Shown here piece by piece: positions 43,943-52,024 of a DNA stretch of 64,000 nucleotides (its first letter is position 1; every line of letters starts with the position of its first letter). Both the position numbers and the translations under genes were made by a program. Location of the stretch: positions 16,254 through 80,253 of the forward strand of contig JAHCJV010000019.1 in the NCBI GenBank assembly GCA_026126105.1, read 5' to 3'. Below the pieces are notes generated by a model. The model was not told the origin of the DNA. It saw nothing but the letters and a program-made list of their open reading frames with translations, and did no database searches. Source of the DNA: Enhydrobacter sp. GTDB lineage: Bacteria; Pseudomonadota; Alphaproteobacteria; Reyranellales; Reyranellaceae.

Positions 43943-45072
43943 TAAAGAAACTCGACATCGCGATTGTCGGCGCCGGCATGGGCGGCCTCGCTGCGGCCGC
44001 CGCCCTGCGCAAGGCCGGCCACGACGTCACCGTCTACGAGCAGGCCCGACAGTTCGCGCGGCTTGGGGCCGGCATTCAAATCGGCTGCAACGCCATGCAT
44101 GTCCTGCGCGGCCTGGGGCTGGAGGATCGGCTGCGCGCCGACACCTTCTACCCGCGCTCGTGGAACAACCGGGACTGGAAGACCGGCGAGGTGCTGTTCG
44201 ATATCCTGTTCGGTCCCGAGGCCGAGCAGGCCTACGGCGCGCCGTATCTCCTCGCCCATCGCGGCGACCTCCATGCCGCGCTGGCCAGCGCGGTCCCGCC
44301 GAAAGTGGTGAAACTGGGCCATCGCCTGACCGGCATCGACCAGACGGCCGGCGGCGTGCGGCTCACCTTCGAGAACGGCCACGTCGCCACCGCCGATGCT
44401 GCGATCGCGGCCGACGGCGTTCATTCTGTGGTCAAGGCGGCGCTTTTCGGCCATGACGAGCCCAATTTCACCGGCCGCATCGCCTATCGCACCGTCTATC
44501 CCATCCAGCGCCTGAAAGACGTCGACGTGCTCAATTGCACCAAGTGGTGGGGTGAGGACCGTCACGTCGTGATCTATCCGGTGAAGCCCGACCGCTCCGA
44601 GATCTACTTCGTGACCAGCCAGCCCGAGCCCGGCTTCGAGCTCGAATCCTGGTCGGCGACGGGCGACGTCAAGGTCTTGCGCGAGGCCTTCGAGGCCTTC
44701 CATCCGGAGGCGCGAGCGGTGATCGAGGCCGCGCCCGAAGTGCACAAGCGTCCGCTGGTCGACCGCGATCCGCTCGAGCGCTGGGTCGACGGCAAGGTCG
44801 CGCTGTTGGGCGATGCCTGCCATCCGATGACGCCCTACATGGCGCAGGGCGCCGCGATGGCCATCGAGGACGCTGCCATCCTGTCGCGCTGCCTGGCCGG
44901 CGGCGATCGCGACGGCATCGAGGCGGCGCTGCGCCGCTACGAGGCCACGCGCAAGGCGCGCACCTCGAAGATGCAATTCACCTCGCGCCAGAACGTCTGG
45001 GGCAAGGGCGTGACCGACGTCGACTGGGTCTACGGCTACAAGGCCTGGGAAGCGCCGCTCGCCCCCGCCTGA
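43939..45072 (+). CDS. FAD-dependent aromatic-ring monooxygenase (salicylate hydroxylase-like)
   Basis: 377 residues from ATG 43939, which overlaps the ABC ATPase stop by 4 bp. It has the N-terminal FAD motif AIVGAGMGGLAAAAALRKAG (G-x-G-x2-G) followed by the acidic residue in VYEQ; 'AIAADGVHSVVKAALFG' is the DG motif; and 'GDACHPMTPYMAQGAAMAIEDA' is the GD FAD-ribose motif. Class A flavin monooxygenase family, like salicylate and 3-hydroxybenzoate 6-hydroxylases. Coupling to the transporter suggests that its substrate, or a product of it, is imported by that transporter (inference). It is convergent with the binding-protein gene one base away. Confidence 0.92.
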   Translation: MIKKLDIAIVGAGMGGLAAAAALRKAGHDVTVYEQARQFARLGAGIQIGCNAMHVLRGLGLEDRLRADTFYPRSWNNRDWKTGEVLFDILFGPEAEQAYGAPYLLAHRGDLHAALASAVPPKVVKLGHRLTGIDQTAGGVRLTFENGHVATADAAIAADGVHSVVKAALFGHDEPNFTGRIAYRTVYPIQRLKDVDVLNCTKWWGEDRHVVIYPVKPDRSEIYFVTSQPEPGFELESWSATGDVKVLREAFEAFHPEARAVIEAAPEVHKRPLVDRDPLERWVDGKVALLGDACHPMTPYMAQGAAMAIEDAAILSRCLAGGDRDGIEAALRRYEATRKARTSKMQFTSRQNVWGKGVTDVDWVYGYKAWEAPLAPA

Positions 45073-45073
45073 T

Positions 45074-46603
45074 CTATTTCCATTTTGCGAAGTAGAAGCG
45101 CGGCAGCTCGTCGGGGAAGGTCTTGAAGTCGAGCGCCTTGCTGAAAGCGTAGGTGTTCACGTAGGTGTTGATCGGCAGCCAGTAGGCCTTCTCGGTCGCG
45201 ATCTTGATCGCCGCCGAATAGGCCTTGGAGCGCACAGCCTTGTCGGCGGTGGCGCTGCCCTCGGCGATCAGCTTCTCGAGCTCGGGATCCCTGGAGTAGT
45301 TGTCGAGTGCGCCCGCGCCGAACATCACCGGCAGGATCGCCGAGACGTCGTTGATCGAGTAGCTGCCCCAGCTTCCCATGTAGAGTGGCGCCTCGCCCTT
45401 GTGGGCCTTCTGGATCGCCGGCGCGACCTGGAGCTGGGTGATGCGCGCCTTGATGCCGACCGCGCCGAGATAGTTCTGGACCGCCGCGCCCCACGAGGTC
45501 GGCTGCACGTAGGTCACCATCTCGATATCGAAGCCGTTGGGGAAGCCGGCCTCGGCCAGCAGCTCCTTCGCCTTCTTCGGATCGTAGTCGTACTTGACCG
45601 CGGCATCCGCGTCGCAGCCGAACTGGCTCGGGAAGCAGGGTGCGGGCGGCACGCGGCTGCCGCCGCCGACCAGCTTGTCGGCGAATTCCTTGCGGTTCAC
45701 GGCGTGCCAGATCGCCTGTCGCACCTTGAGCTTGGTGAGAGGATTGTCCGCGCCGGTGCGCCCGGCCGCATCGATCGACAGATAACCGATCCGCATCGAT
45801 TCCTGCCGCACGGCCTGCAGGAACGGCACCTTGTTTATGCTGTCCATCTGGTCGGGATTGATGTTCCAGATCCAGTCGGTCTTCTGCGCCAGCAGCTCGG
45901 TCACCTCGGTGGCGAGGTCGGGAACGAAGCGCACCTGGAGGTTCTTGATTGCCGGCTTGCCCTTGGGCGACCCTGCCCAATACCCCTCGAAGCGCTCGAA
46001 GACGACTTCCTTGCCTTGGTCGTTCTTGACGATCTTGTAGGGCCCCGCGCCGACCGGCTGGGCCGAGAAGCCTGCTGCCCCCACCTTCTCGCGATAGGCT
46101 TTGGGATGGATTGGCGTCACCATCGCGAGATATTCGAGTGCCGCCGGGGTCGGTCGCTTCATTTTGATCGAGACGGCAAAGTCGCCGGTCTTCTCGGCCT
46201 TGTCGATCCAGGCGTAGTTCGATGGCGTGGCGACTTTGCTCTCGGGGTTTGAGGCCATGTTGATCGTATAGACGACGTCGTCGGCACTGAGCGTGCTGCC
46301 GTCATGAAACTTCACGCCCTCGCGGATCTTCAGATCGAGCGTCGTGTTGTCGGTGAACTTCCACTCGGTCGCGAGCGAGGGCTTGATCTCGAAGGTCGCG
46401 GGATCGCGATGGACCAGCATGTCCCAAGCCTGATGGGCGAGAATCAGGCCGGTGCGCTGGCTGTTGAAGTACATGTCGATGTTGGGCACGGCATCAACGA
46501 ATTGAATACGCAGCGTGTCGGAGGCCTTCTGCGCGCGAGCCGAGGCTGGTAGAGCTGCTGCGGCGGCGCTCGAAAGTAGAGCGGAACGTCGGGTGATGTT
46601 CAC
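45074..46603 (-). CDS. ABC transporter substrate-binding protein (SBP_bac_5, peptide/opine type)
   Basis: 509 residues from a GTG at 46603 with AGGAGG upstream. The signal peptide NITRRSALLSSAAAAALPAS-ARAQ is Tat-like (RR). The family-5 core includes 'WKFTDNTTLDLKIREGVKFHDG', 'DVVYTINMA' and 'KLKVRQAIWHAVNRKEF'. It is the periplasmic receptor that most likely serves the DppBCDF operon ending at its own 3' end, though it is on the opposite strand and convergent rather than in the operon. The ligand is unknown. Confidence 0.93.
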   Translation of the reverse strand: MNITRRSALLSSAAAAALPASARAQKASDTLRIQFVDAVPNIDMYFNSQRTGLILAHQAWDMLVHRDPATFEIKPSLATEWKFTDNTTLDLKIREGVKFHDGSTLSADDVVYTINMASNPESKVATPSNYAWIDKAEKTGDFAVSIKMKRPTPAALEYLAMVTPIHPKAYREKVGAAGFSAQPVGAGPYKIVKNDQGKEVVFERFEGYWAGSPKGKPAIKNLQVRFVPDLATEVTELLAQKTDWIWNINPDQMDSINKVPFLQAVRQESMRIGYLSIDAAGRTGADNPLTKLKVRQAIWHAVNRKEFADKLVGGGSRVPPAPCFPSQFGCDADAAVKYDYDPKKAKELLAEAGFPNGFDIEMVTYVQPTSWGAAVQNYLGAVGIKARITQLQVAPAIQKAHKGEAPLYMGSWGSYSINDVSAILPVMFGAGALDNYSRDPELEKLIAEGSATADKAVRSKAYSAAIKIATEKAYWLPINTYVNTYAFSKALDFKTFPDELPRFYFAKWK

Positions 46604-46685
46604 AAAGGCCTCCTGATGATTGGCGGGAGCCTAGGCTCCTGCGATGCATTCAGGCAAGCTTCGGGCCACCTGCACAGAGGAAAGC

Positions 46686-46973
46686 ATGACCACCAAGCTC
46701 AGCGGACAGGCGCGCACCGTCGCTCTCGGAACGATCAAGGGATGGACCGAGATGGCCGGCCGAGACGCCATCTCCAAGACCTTCAAGTTTGCCGACTTCA
46801 ACCAGGCTTGGGGGTTCATGACGCGCGTGGCGCTGGCGGCCGATAAGGCCGAGCACCATCCCGAATGGTCGAACGTCTACAACAGGGTCGAGATCGTTCT
46901 GTCGACCCACGACGCCGGCGGGGTCAGCGATAAGGACGTGGCGTTGGCGAAGTTCATCGATTCGATCGCTTGA
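46686..46973 (+). CDS. 4a-hydroxytetrahydrobiopterin dehydratase (PCD/DCoH)
   Basis: 95 residues from ATG 46686 with AGAGGAA upstream; a longer start at 46644 is open but lacks a site. The pterin-binding motif '[19 protein letters not shown]' (E-H-H-P-E ... N-x-V-x-I) and '[13 protein letters not shown]' are the PCD signature. It dehydrates the pterin carbinolamine formed by aromatic-amino-acid hydroxylases. No such hydroxylase is nearby, so its partner is outside the window. It is followed 98 bp later by a bidirectional terminator hairpin. Confidence 0.93.
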   Translation: MTTKLSGQARTVALGTIKGWTEMAGRDAISKTFKFADFNQAWGFMTRVALAADKAEHHPEWSNVYNRVEIVLSTHDAGGVSDKDVALAKFIDSIA

Positions 46974-47070
46974 GCAAGCGGAACGATGCGAACAAACGCT
47001 CGTACTGGAATCGCGGTTAGCGCCGGCTGGGAAAAGCCTTGTGATCGTTCGACGAATTGCTGCGGCTGAA

Positions 47071-47097
47071 AACGCCTCCGTGTCGGAGGCGTTTCTC
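47071..47097. terminator. Bidirectional intrinsic terminator
   Basis: A perfect 9-bp inverted repeat (AACGCCTCC at 47071-47079, GGAGGCGTT at 47085-47093, 5-nt loop). On the plus strand it is followed by TCTCTG; on the minus strand the stem is followed by TTCAGC. It lies between the convergent pterin dehydratase and the small protein at 47115. Confidence 0.75.
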
Positions 47098-47114
47098 TGT
47101 ATCAAGGAAGCGCG

Positions 47115-47342
47115 TTACTTCGACTTGTCCAGGCCACGCGGATCGCCGGCTTTACCCTTCTCTTCGGCGACCTTCAGATCGGCCGCTTCGCTCGAATCCA
47201 TGGCTTGTTTGGCATCCTGCGCAGCCTGGTCGACCTTGCCCTTCTTGATGAACTCGGCGGTGCGCTCGTTGTAATCGCGTGTGGCGCTATAGCTGCCTTC
47301 ACCCTCGACGCCATCCTTACTCTTCTTGCTCGTATCGTTCAT
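47115..47342 (-). CDS. Small hydrophilic protein of unknown function
   Basis: 75 residues, strongly hydrophilic, about 45% Lys/Asp/Glu/Ser/Ala. It includes 'YSATRDYNERTAEFIKKG' and 'AAQDAKQAMDSSEAADLKVAEEKGKAGDPR', which suggests a largely helical or disordered protein, possibly stress-related. I do not recognise a named family with confidence. A good Shine-Dalgarno (AGAGGAGA) precedes the ATG, supporting a real gene, and it has its own terminator. Confidence 0.7.
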   Translation of the reverse strand: MNDTSKKSKDGVEGEGSYSATRDYNERTAEFIKKGKVDQAAQDAKQAMDSSEAADLKVAEEKGKAGDPRGLDKSK

Positions 47343-47393
47343 GCCGTTCTCCTCTGCGTTCGTCGCGGATAGAACGCATTGGACCTCGTAAGG

Positions 47394-48344
47394 TTACCGG
47401 CTTAATCCAATCTGCCGGTAGTAGGCGAGCACGCCGGGGTGCAGCACAGAGAGATTCCGGATCGCGGCCAACGTGTTGCGGGCCGTTGTTTCGCCCAGTT
47501 GCGCGGAGGCGGAGCCTTCTCCTTCGGATCGGTGCAACGCCTTGGCCAGCCGCGCTGCCGTAGCGTCGTCCAGCCCGGGTCGGGCCAGTACGAAGCTCCA
47601 TGAGCCAACGGACGGGATGGCCTCCGCCTGTCCCGCGAAGCTTCCGCCCGGCAGACTGACAGGCTTCAGAAAAGCGTGTTTCGCGAGAATGCGCTGGATC
47701 TCGTCGACGTTCGGGGCAATGAACCGGCCGCCCGGCTGGCTCGACATCACCGCCTTGAAGCCCGGCCAACTGGCTCCACCGCCCCATAAAGCGGCCACGC
47801 GGCCGTCGAGCACCATCGCGGGCCCGTCCCCGGCGCGCTCGAGATAGACGGGTCGGAAGTCCGTCGCGGCATCGAGGCCGAGCCCTTCCATTACGTAGCG
47901 TCCAAGGATCACCAGCCCTGAGCCGCTGGCACCCCACGCGATCGACTTGCCCTTGAGATCGGCGATCGAGCGGTAGGGACTGTCGGCGCGGACGACGAAC
48001 ATCCCGGCGGTGGGATACATTGCCGTCAGCACCTTGGCGGCGGCGGGCGGTCTGCCGATGCCGGTCAGGGCCTCGTGGACGACCTCACCCTGGACCAGCG
48101 CGATGTCCAGCCTGCCGGCTTCGAGCATCGGCACGTTCTCGGTACTGCCCTTTGTGTTGACCGCCTCGACTTCGAGCTCTGGGTCCTGCGCCTTTATCGC
48201 AGCGACGAAGGCGTCACCGTAGACTGGAAAGCCGCCGCCCGGAGTGGCCGTGCCAAGCCGGATCTTCACCGGCTGCGCCTTAGCGGGAGAACCGATGAAG
48301 GCAGTCGGCACCAGCAGCAGGGTCGTGCGTCGCGTAATCACCAT
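47394..48344 (-). CDS. TAXI-family TRAP transporter solute-binding protein
   Basis: 316 residues. After the signal peptide (VITRRTTLLLVPTAFIGSPA-KAQ) come the TAXI core 'IRLGTATPGGGFPVYGDAF', 'TKGSTENVPMLEAGRLDIALVQGEV' and 'MFVVRADSPYRSIADLKGKSIAWGASGSG'. Such receptors feed TRAP transporters, but no TRAP permease gene is near. AGGAG precedes the ATG by about 10 bp. It is upstream of, and separate from, the small protein at 47115. Confidence 0.88.
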   Translation of the reverse strand: MVITRRTTLLLVPTAFIGSPAKAQPVKIRLGTATPGGGFPVYGDAFVAAIKAQDPELEVEAVNTKGSTENVPMLEAGRLDIALVQGEVVHEALTGIGRPPAAAKVLTAMYPTAGMFVVRADSPYRSIADLKGKSIAWGASGSGLVILGRYVMEGLGLDAATDFRPVYLERAGDGPAMVLDGRVAALWGGGASWPGFKAVMSSQPGGRFIAPNVDEIQRILAKHAFLKPVSLPGGSFAGQAEAIPSVGSWSFVLARPGLDDATAARLAKALHRSEGEGSASAQLGETTARNTLAAIRNLSVLHPGVLAYYRQIGLSR

Positions 48345-48378
48345 GACGCTTCAGCTCCTCTGGCCATAGATTTGCGGC

Positions 48379-48618
48379 TCAGCTGCGGACGTACGGCTCG
48401 ACCTTGCCCTTGAGCTTGATGGTGAGAGGATTGCCCTTGCGGTCGACAGTCTTGCCAACGGCCACGCGAATCCAGCCCTCGCTGACGCAGTATTCCTCGA
48501 CGTTGGTCTTCTCCTCGCCATCGAACTTGATGCCGACGCCCTTCTGCAGGAGCGCCTCGTCGTAATGCGGGCTCTTAGGATTGGTGGACAGTCGGTCAGG
48601 AAGGGATGTGTCGGTCAT
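48379..48618 (-). CDS. DUF3297 family protein
   Basis: 79 residues, 'LPDRLSTNPKSPHYDEALL' at the start and 'CVSEGWIRVAVGKTVDRKGNP' in the middle, matching DUF3297. The biochemical role is not known. It lies 6 bp downstream of chrA on the same strand (AAGGGGGC before the ATG), so it is the last gene of the chrB-chrA unit. Its single Cys and small beta-rich form are compatible with a redox or binding role, which is speculation. Confidence 0.85.
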   Translation of the reverse strand: MTDTSLPDRLSTNPKSPHYDEALLQKGVGIKFDGEEKTNVEEYCVSEGWIRVAVGKTVDRKGNPLTIKLKGKVEPYVRS

Positions 48619-48624
48619 GCCCCC

Positions 48625-49983
48625 TTATAGCACCAGCGCGTAGATCGTGCCTGCCGCAGCGCTCGCCAGAAGGACGGGAACCATCCCCAGCCTGAAGCGG
48701 AAGACGGCAACAGCCGCGGCCAGCGCCAGGAAGAGCGACGGCAAATCCGCGGAACTCAGGACAGGAACGTCGATCGACGCTCCCAGCGCATGCACTTCGA
48801 CGACCCGAGCGAAAAGGACATGCAGCGCGAACCAGACGGCGAGGTTAAGGATCACGCCCACGACGGCGGCGGTGATCGCGCCAAGCGCCGCGCCGAGCGC
48901 CTTGTTCGCGCGCAACGCTTCGACGAACGGCGCGCCGAAGAAGATCCAGAGGAAGCAGGGTGTGAAGGTCACCCAGGTCGTGAGCATCCCCCCCAAGGTC
49001 GCCGCCAGTAGCGGTGGCATCCCGCCCGGCTCGCGCCAGGCGGCGAGGAAGCCTACGAACTGCGTCACCATGATAAGAGGGCCGGGGGTGGTCTCGGCCA
49101 TGCCGAGGCCGTCGAGCATTTCGCCCGCGGTCACCCAATGATAATGCTCGACCGCCTGCTGCGCGACATAAGCAAGAACTGCGTAGGCGCCGCCGAACGT
49201 CACCACGGCCATCTTGCTGAAGAACAACGCAATCTGCGTGAACACGTTTCCGCCGCCCAAGCCGACATAGAGCGCCGCGACCGGCACCAGCCACAGCGCG
49301 AAAAATACGGCGGCGATCGAGAGAGACCAGCGAACATTCGGCCGGGCGTGTTCAGGCGTCTCCGCGCCGAGAAGCGAATCGGCATCGGCGAGCTGCCTGT
49401 CGCCGAGCTTGCCATGGCCGCCGCCTGCAAGGAACGGCGCAAGCCCTGCCCGCCCGCCGACGAATCCGATCACGCCGGCCGTCAGCACGACGACGGGAAA
49501 CGGCACGTCGTAGAAGAACAGCGCGATGAAAGCCGCGGCGGCCAATGCGACCATCACGTTGTTCCTGAGCGCGCGCTTGCCCACCCGCAGCACCGCCTCG
49601 ATCACGATCACCAGAACAGCGGCCTTTAGGCCGAAGAACAACCCCTGCACAATCGTGATTTTGCCGAGCAAAACGTAGATCCAGCTCAGCGCCATGATCG
49701 CGAGCAGGCCCGGCAGCACGAACAGCGTGCCTGCCAGCAACCCACCTTTGGTCTTGTGCATCAGCCAGCCGATATAGGTGGCGAGCTGCTGCGCTTCGGG
49801 ACCGGGCAGCAGGGTGCAATAGTTGAGCGCCTGCAGGAAGCGCTGCTCGCCAATCCACTTTTTCTCCTCGACGATGATGCGGTGCATGACCGCGATCTGT
49901 CCCGCCGGGCCGCCGAAAGACAGCGCCGCGACCCGTGCCCAGACACGCATCGCTTCACTGAAGGGAACGCCATGGTCCTTCAT
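48625..49983 (-). CDS. chrA: Chromate efflux transporter ChrA
   Basis: 452 residues in the two-domain, long-chain CHR form, with about ten membrane segments. The N-terminal half carries 'SFGGPAGQIAVMHRIIVEEKKWIGEQRFLQALNYCTLLPGPEAQQLATYIGW', the CHR motif with GGP and PGPE; the C-terminal half repeats it as 'TFGGAYAVLAYVAQQAVEHYHW' and 'ETTPGPLIMVTQFVGFL'. ChrA expels chromate from the cytoplasm. It overlaps chrB by 4 bp (ATGA). Confidence 0.96.
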   Translation of the reverse strand: MKDHGVPFSEAMRVWARVAALSFGGPAGQIAVMHRIIVEEKKWIGEQRFLQALNYCTLLPGPEAQQLATYIGWLMHKTKGGLLAGTLFVLPGLLAIMALSWIYVLLGKITIVQGLFFGLKAAVLVIVIEAVLRVGKRALRNNVMVALAAAAFIALFFYDVPFPVVVLTAGVIGFVGGRAGLAPFLAGGGHGKLGDRQLADADSLLGAETPEHARPNVRWSLSIAAVFFALWLVPVAALYVGLGGGNVFTQIALFFSKMAVVTFGGAYAVLAYVAQQAVEHYHWVTAGEMLDGLGMAETTPGPLIMVTQFVGFLAAWREPGGMPPLLAATLGGMLTTWVTFTPCFLWIFFGAPFVEALRANKALGAALGAITAAVVGVILNLAVWFALHVLFARVVEVHALGASIDVPVLSSADLPSLFLALAAAVAVFRFRLGMVPVLLASAAAGTIYALVL

Positions 49984-50963
49984 CGATCTTCTTCCCTGCC
50001 CGAGAACGAACTGTAGAGGTCATCGAGCAGCGCCGCGCCGCGTGCCAGCCGCTGCTCGTCGTCGGTGCTCGACGCGGTGATGCCGGCGATCAGGCTGCGC
50101 ACGCCGGCGGCTTCCGCGCGACCGTACTTGCCGTCCTTGAGATCGATGTCGTGAATAATCTCGCCGATCGCGCGCAGGGCGGGATCGACGAAGCCGGCAT
50201 GGCCGAGCATCACCTCGAAGGTGCAGCGGTCGCCGAGATGGGTGAACTCGCCCTCGAACATGTCGAAGCGCAGCTCGCCCGGCTGCGGCTTGTAGCCCGT
50301 GCCGCGCACGAACTTGAAGCGCGCGCCGGGATCGATGAAGCGCCGGATCAGCCAGGCCGAGGCGATGCGATCGACCTGCACGCCCTGGCGCGTGACCCAC
50401 ACCTGATCCTTCAAGGGACCGGGTGGAGGCGTCGCCGCCGTCTTGCCGTCCTGCATGGTCTCACCCTCTTGCTTCAATGCTGCTTCCAGTCCCGAAACGA
50501 GTCCCTCCGCGGTCGCGCGCCCTTCAGCGCCGAAAAAGTCGATGGCGACAATCGCGTCGAGCTGCTTGCGCAGGCGTGCCGTATGCGTCGTGACCTCGGC
50601 CAGCACGTCGTCGGGAGCGTCAGCCGCGAGGCGTGCGCCGGCATCGCGGGTTTCGCCTGCGATACGCGCGTAATCCGCGTCACGCGCCGCGTCGAACAAT
50701 GCCTGCATTTCGGCGTCGGAAAGCCCTTCGACCAGCGCCGCCTCGCAGACGATCGCCTCGCCGCCGCTTTCGACGATCTCCTTGGCCAGCCAGGCAAAAT
50801 CCTCGCGGGTCTCGCCAGTTGCAGGCAAGGCATAGACCGAGCCCTTCACCGTGACGGCGCCCAGCGACTGCAAGCGCCGCCATACCTTGACCCGCGCATA
50901 GGCGGGCTTGGCGGGCAGTTGGTGGATCAGAAGCAGCCAGCGCCGGGTGGCATCCCTTGACAT
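49980..50963 (-). CDS. chrB: ChrB, chromate-resistance regulator and domain protein
   Basis: 327 residues. The N-terminal part (about 1-150) begins 'WLLLIHQLPAKPAYARVKVWRRLQSLGAV', the ChrB N-terminal domain involved in chromate-responsive regulation. The C-terminal part (about 190-327) includes 'VQVDRIASAWLIRRFIDPGARFKFV' and 'MFEGEFTHLGDRCTFEVM', the ChrB_C domain. It is first of the chrB-chrA-DUF3297 unit. The C-terminal domain is duplicated as an independent gene at 52021. Confidence 0.93.
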   Translation of the reverse strand: MSRDATRRWLLLIHQLPAKPAYARVKVWRRLQSLGAVTVKGSVYALPATGETREDFAWLAKEIVESGGEAIVCEAALVEGLSDAEMQALFDAARDADYARIAGETRDAGARLAADAPDDVLAEVTTHTARLRKQLDAIVAIDFFGAEGRATAEGLVSGLEAALKQEGETMQDGKTAATPPPGPLKDQVWVTRQGVQVDRIASAWLIRRFIDPGARFKFVRGTGYKPQPGELRFDMFEGEFTHLGDRCTFEVMLGHAGFVDPALRAIGEIIHDIDLKDGKYGRAEAAGVRSLIAGITASSTDDEQRLARGAALLDDLYSSFSGREEDR

Positions 50964-51076
50964 AGATCATCCGTATCACGTCATTTGAAGTAAAAGCAAC
51001 ACTCGTATCATTTCCCCTTGCGACTTTCTGCGATGAGCGTATCTTCTATGAAACGCTTGTATCAAAAGAGAGAAAA
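50964..51076. promoter_or_regulatory. Divergent chromate-locus promoter with four GTATC repeats
   Basis: The 113-bp gap between chrB (minus) and the SOD-rhodanese gene (plus) contains GTATC at 50973-50977, 51005-51009, 51039-51043 and 51059-51063, three preceded by C. Spacings are 32, 34 and 20 bp. An imperfect inverted repeat AGCGT ... ACGCT (51036-51057) surrounds the third. Candidate -10 regions overlap repeats on both sides (TATCTT at 51040-51045 for the plus gene, GATACGG for chrB). A role as operator for ChrB or a redox regulator is inference. Confidence 0.5.
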
Positions 51077-52024
51077 ATGCATTTTCACGCTCGGCCGATC
51101 CCGTTCAAGCCACCACGACTCAAGGGACTGTCGGCCCGTCTCATCGCCAGCCACTACGAGAACAACTACGGCGGCGCGGTCCGCCGCCTGAACGCCATTC
51201 ATGACGATTTGGCGGCGAGCGACGCGGCTGCCTTACCCGGCTTCAGCCTGAACGGGCTGAAGCGGGAGGAATTGATCGCGACCAACTCGATGCTGCTGCA
51301 TGAGGTCTATTTCGACAGCCTGGGCGAAGGTGGCGGCGGCGATCCCGATGGCACGCTGGCCGAGGCGATCGCCCGCGACTTCGGCTCGCTCGCGCGCTGG
51401 CGGGCGGAGTTCGTCGCCATGGGCAAGGCGCTCGGTGGCGGCTCGGGCTGGGTGGTGCTGACCCGCTCGCCGCGCGATGGCCGGGTCTGCAACGTCTGGT
51501 CGGCCGACCACACGCACAGCCTGGCCGGCGGCACGCCGGTGCTGGCGCTCGACATGTACGAGCACTCCTATCACCTCGACTTCGGCAGCAATGCCGCAGG
51601 CTACGTCGACGCCTTCATGGCGAACATCGCCTGGGCGCGAGTGGCCGCGCGGTGGACGGGGACTGGCTTCCAGCCCAAGCCGAACATGGTCGATGCACCG
51701 ACCGCCCGCGCGATGCTCGAGGCCAATCCCGACTTGCTGGTGATCGATGCGCGCCTCGCCGCCGACGCCCAGACGGTGCCGGTCGGCCTGCGCGGTGCGC
51801 GGCGCGCGCCGCCGGAGAGGGTCGACGAGATTGCGGCCTCCCTGCCGCCCGGCGCCAAGGCGCTGGTCTATTGCGCCTGGGGCTTCGAGATCGGCGGCGA
51901 CTGCGCCGCGAAGCTGCGCGAGCGCGGCATCGATGCCGTCGCCATCGCCGGGGGCATCGGCACCTGGCGCGCCAACGGCCTGCCCACCGAACCACTCAAG
52001 GAGAAAGAAGGAGAAGCGTCATGA
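51077..52024 (+). CDS. Fe/Mn superoxide dismutase fused to a rhodanese domain
   Basis: 315 residues. The SOD domain (1-195) has metal ligands His26 (ASHYENNYGG), His75 (NSMLLHEVYFD), Asp159 and His163 (LALDMYEHSYHLDFG). A Pro-rich joint (198-208) leads to a rhodanese-like domain (210-305) with Cys266 in ALVYCAWGFEIGGD and an ending 'AGGIGTWRANGLPTEPLK'. SOD genes occur in chr operons (ChrC), where they remove superoxide produced by one-electron chromate reduction. The rhodanese may handle sulfur transfer or bind oxyanions. It is translationally coupled to the next gene (ATGA). Confidence 0.92.
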   Translation: MHFHARPIPFKPPRLKGLSARLIASHYENNYGGAVRRLNAIHDDLAASDAAALPGFSLNGLKREELIATNSMLLHEVYFDSLGEGGGGDPDGTLAEAIARDFGSLARWRAEFVAMGKALGGGSGWVVLTRSPRDGRVCNVWSADHTHSLAGGTPVLALDMYEHSYHLDFGSNAAGYVDAFMANIAWARVAARWTGTGFQPKPNMVDAPTARAMLEANPDLLVIDARLAADAQTVPVGLRGARRAPPERVDEIAASLPPGAKALVYCAWGFEIGGDCAAKLRERGIDAVAIAGGIGTWRANGLPTEPLKEKEGEAS

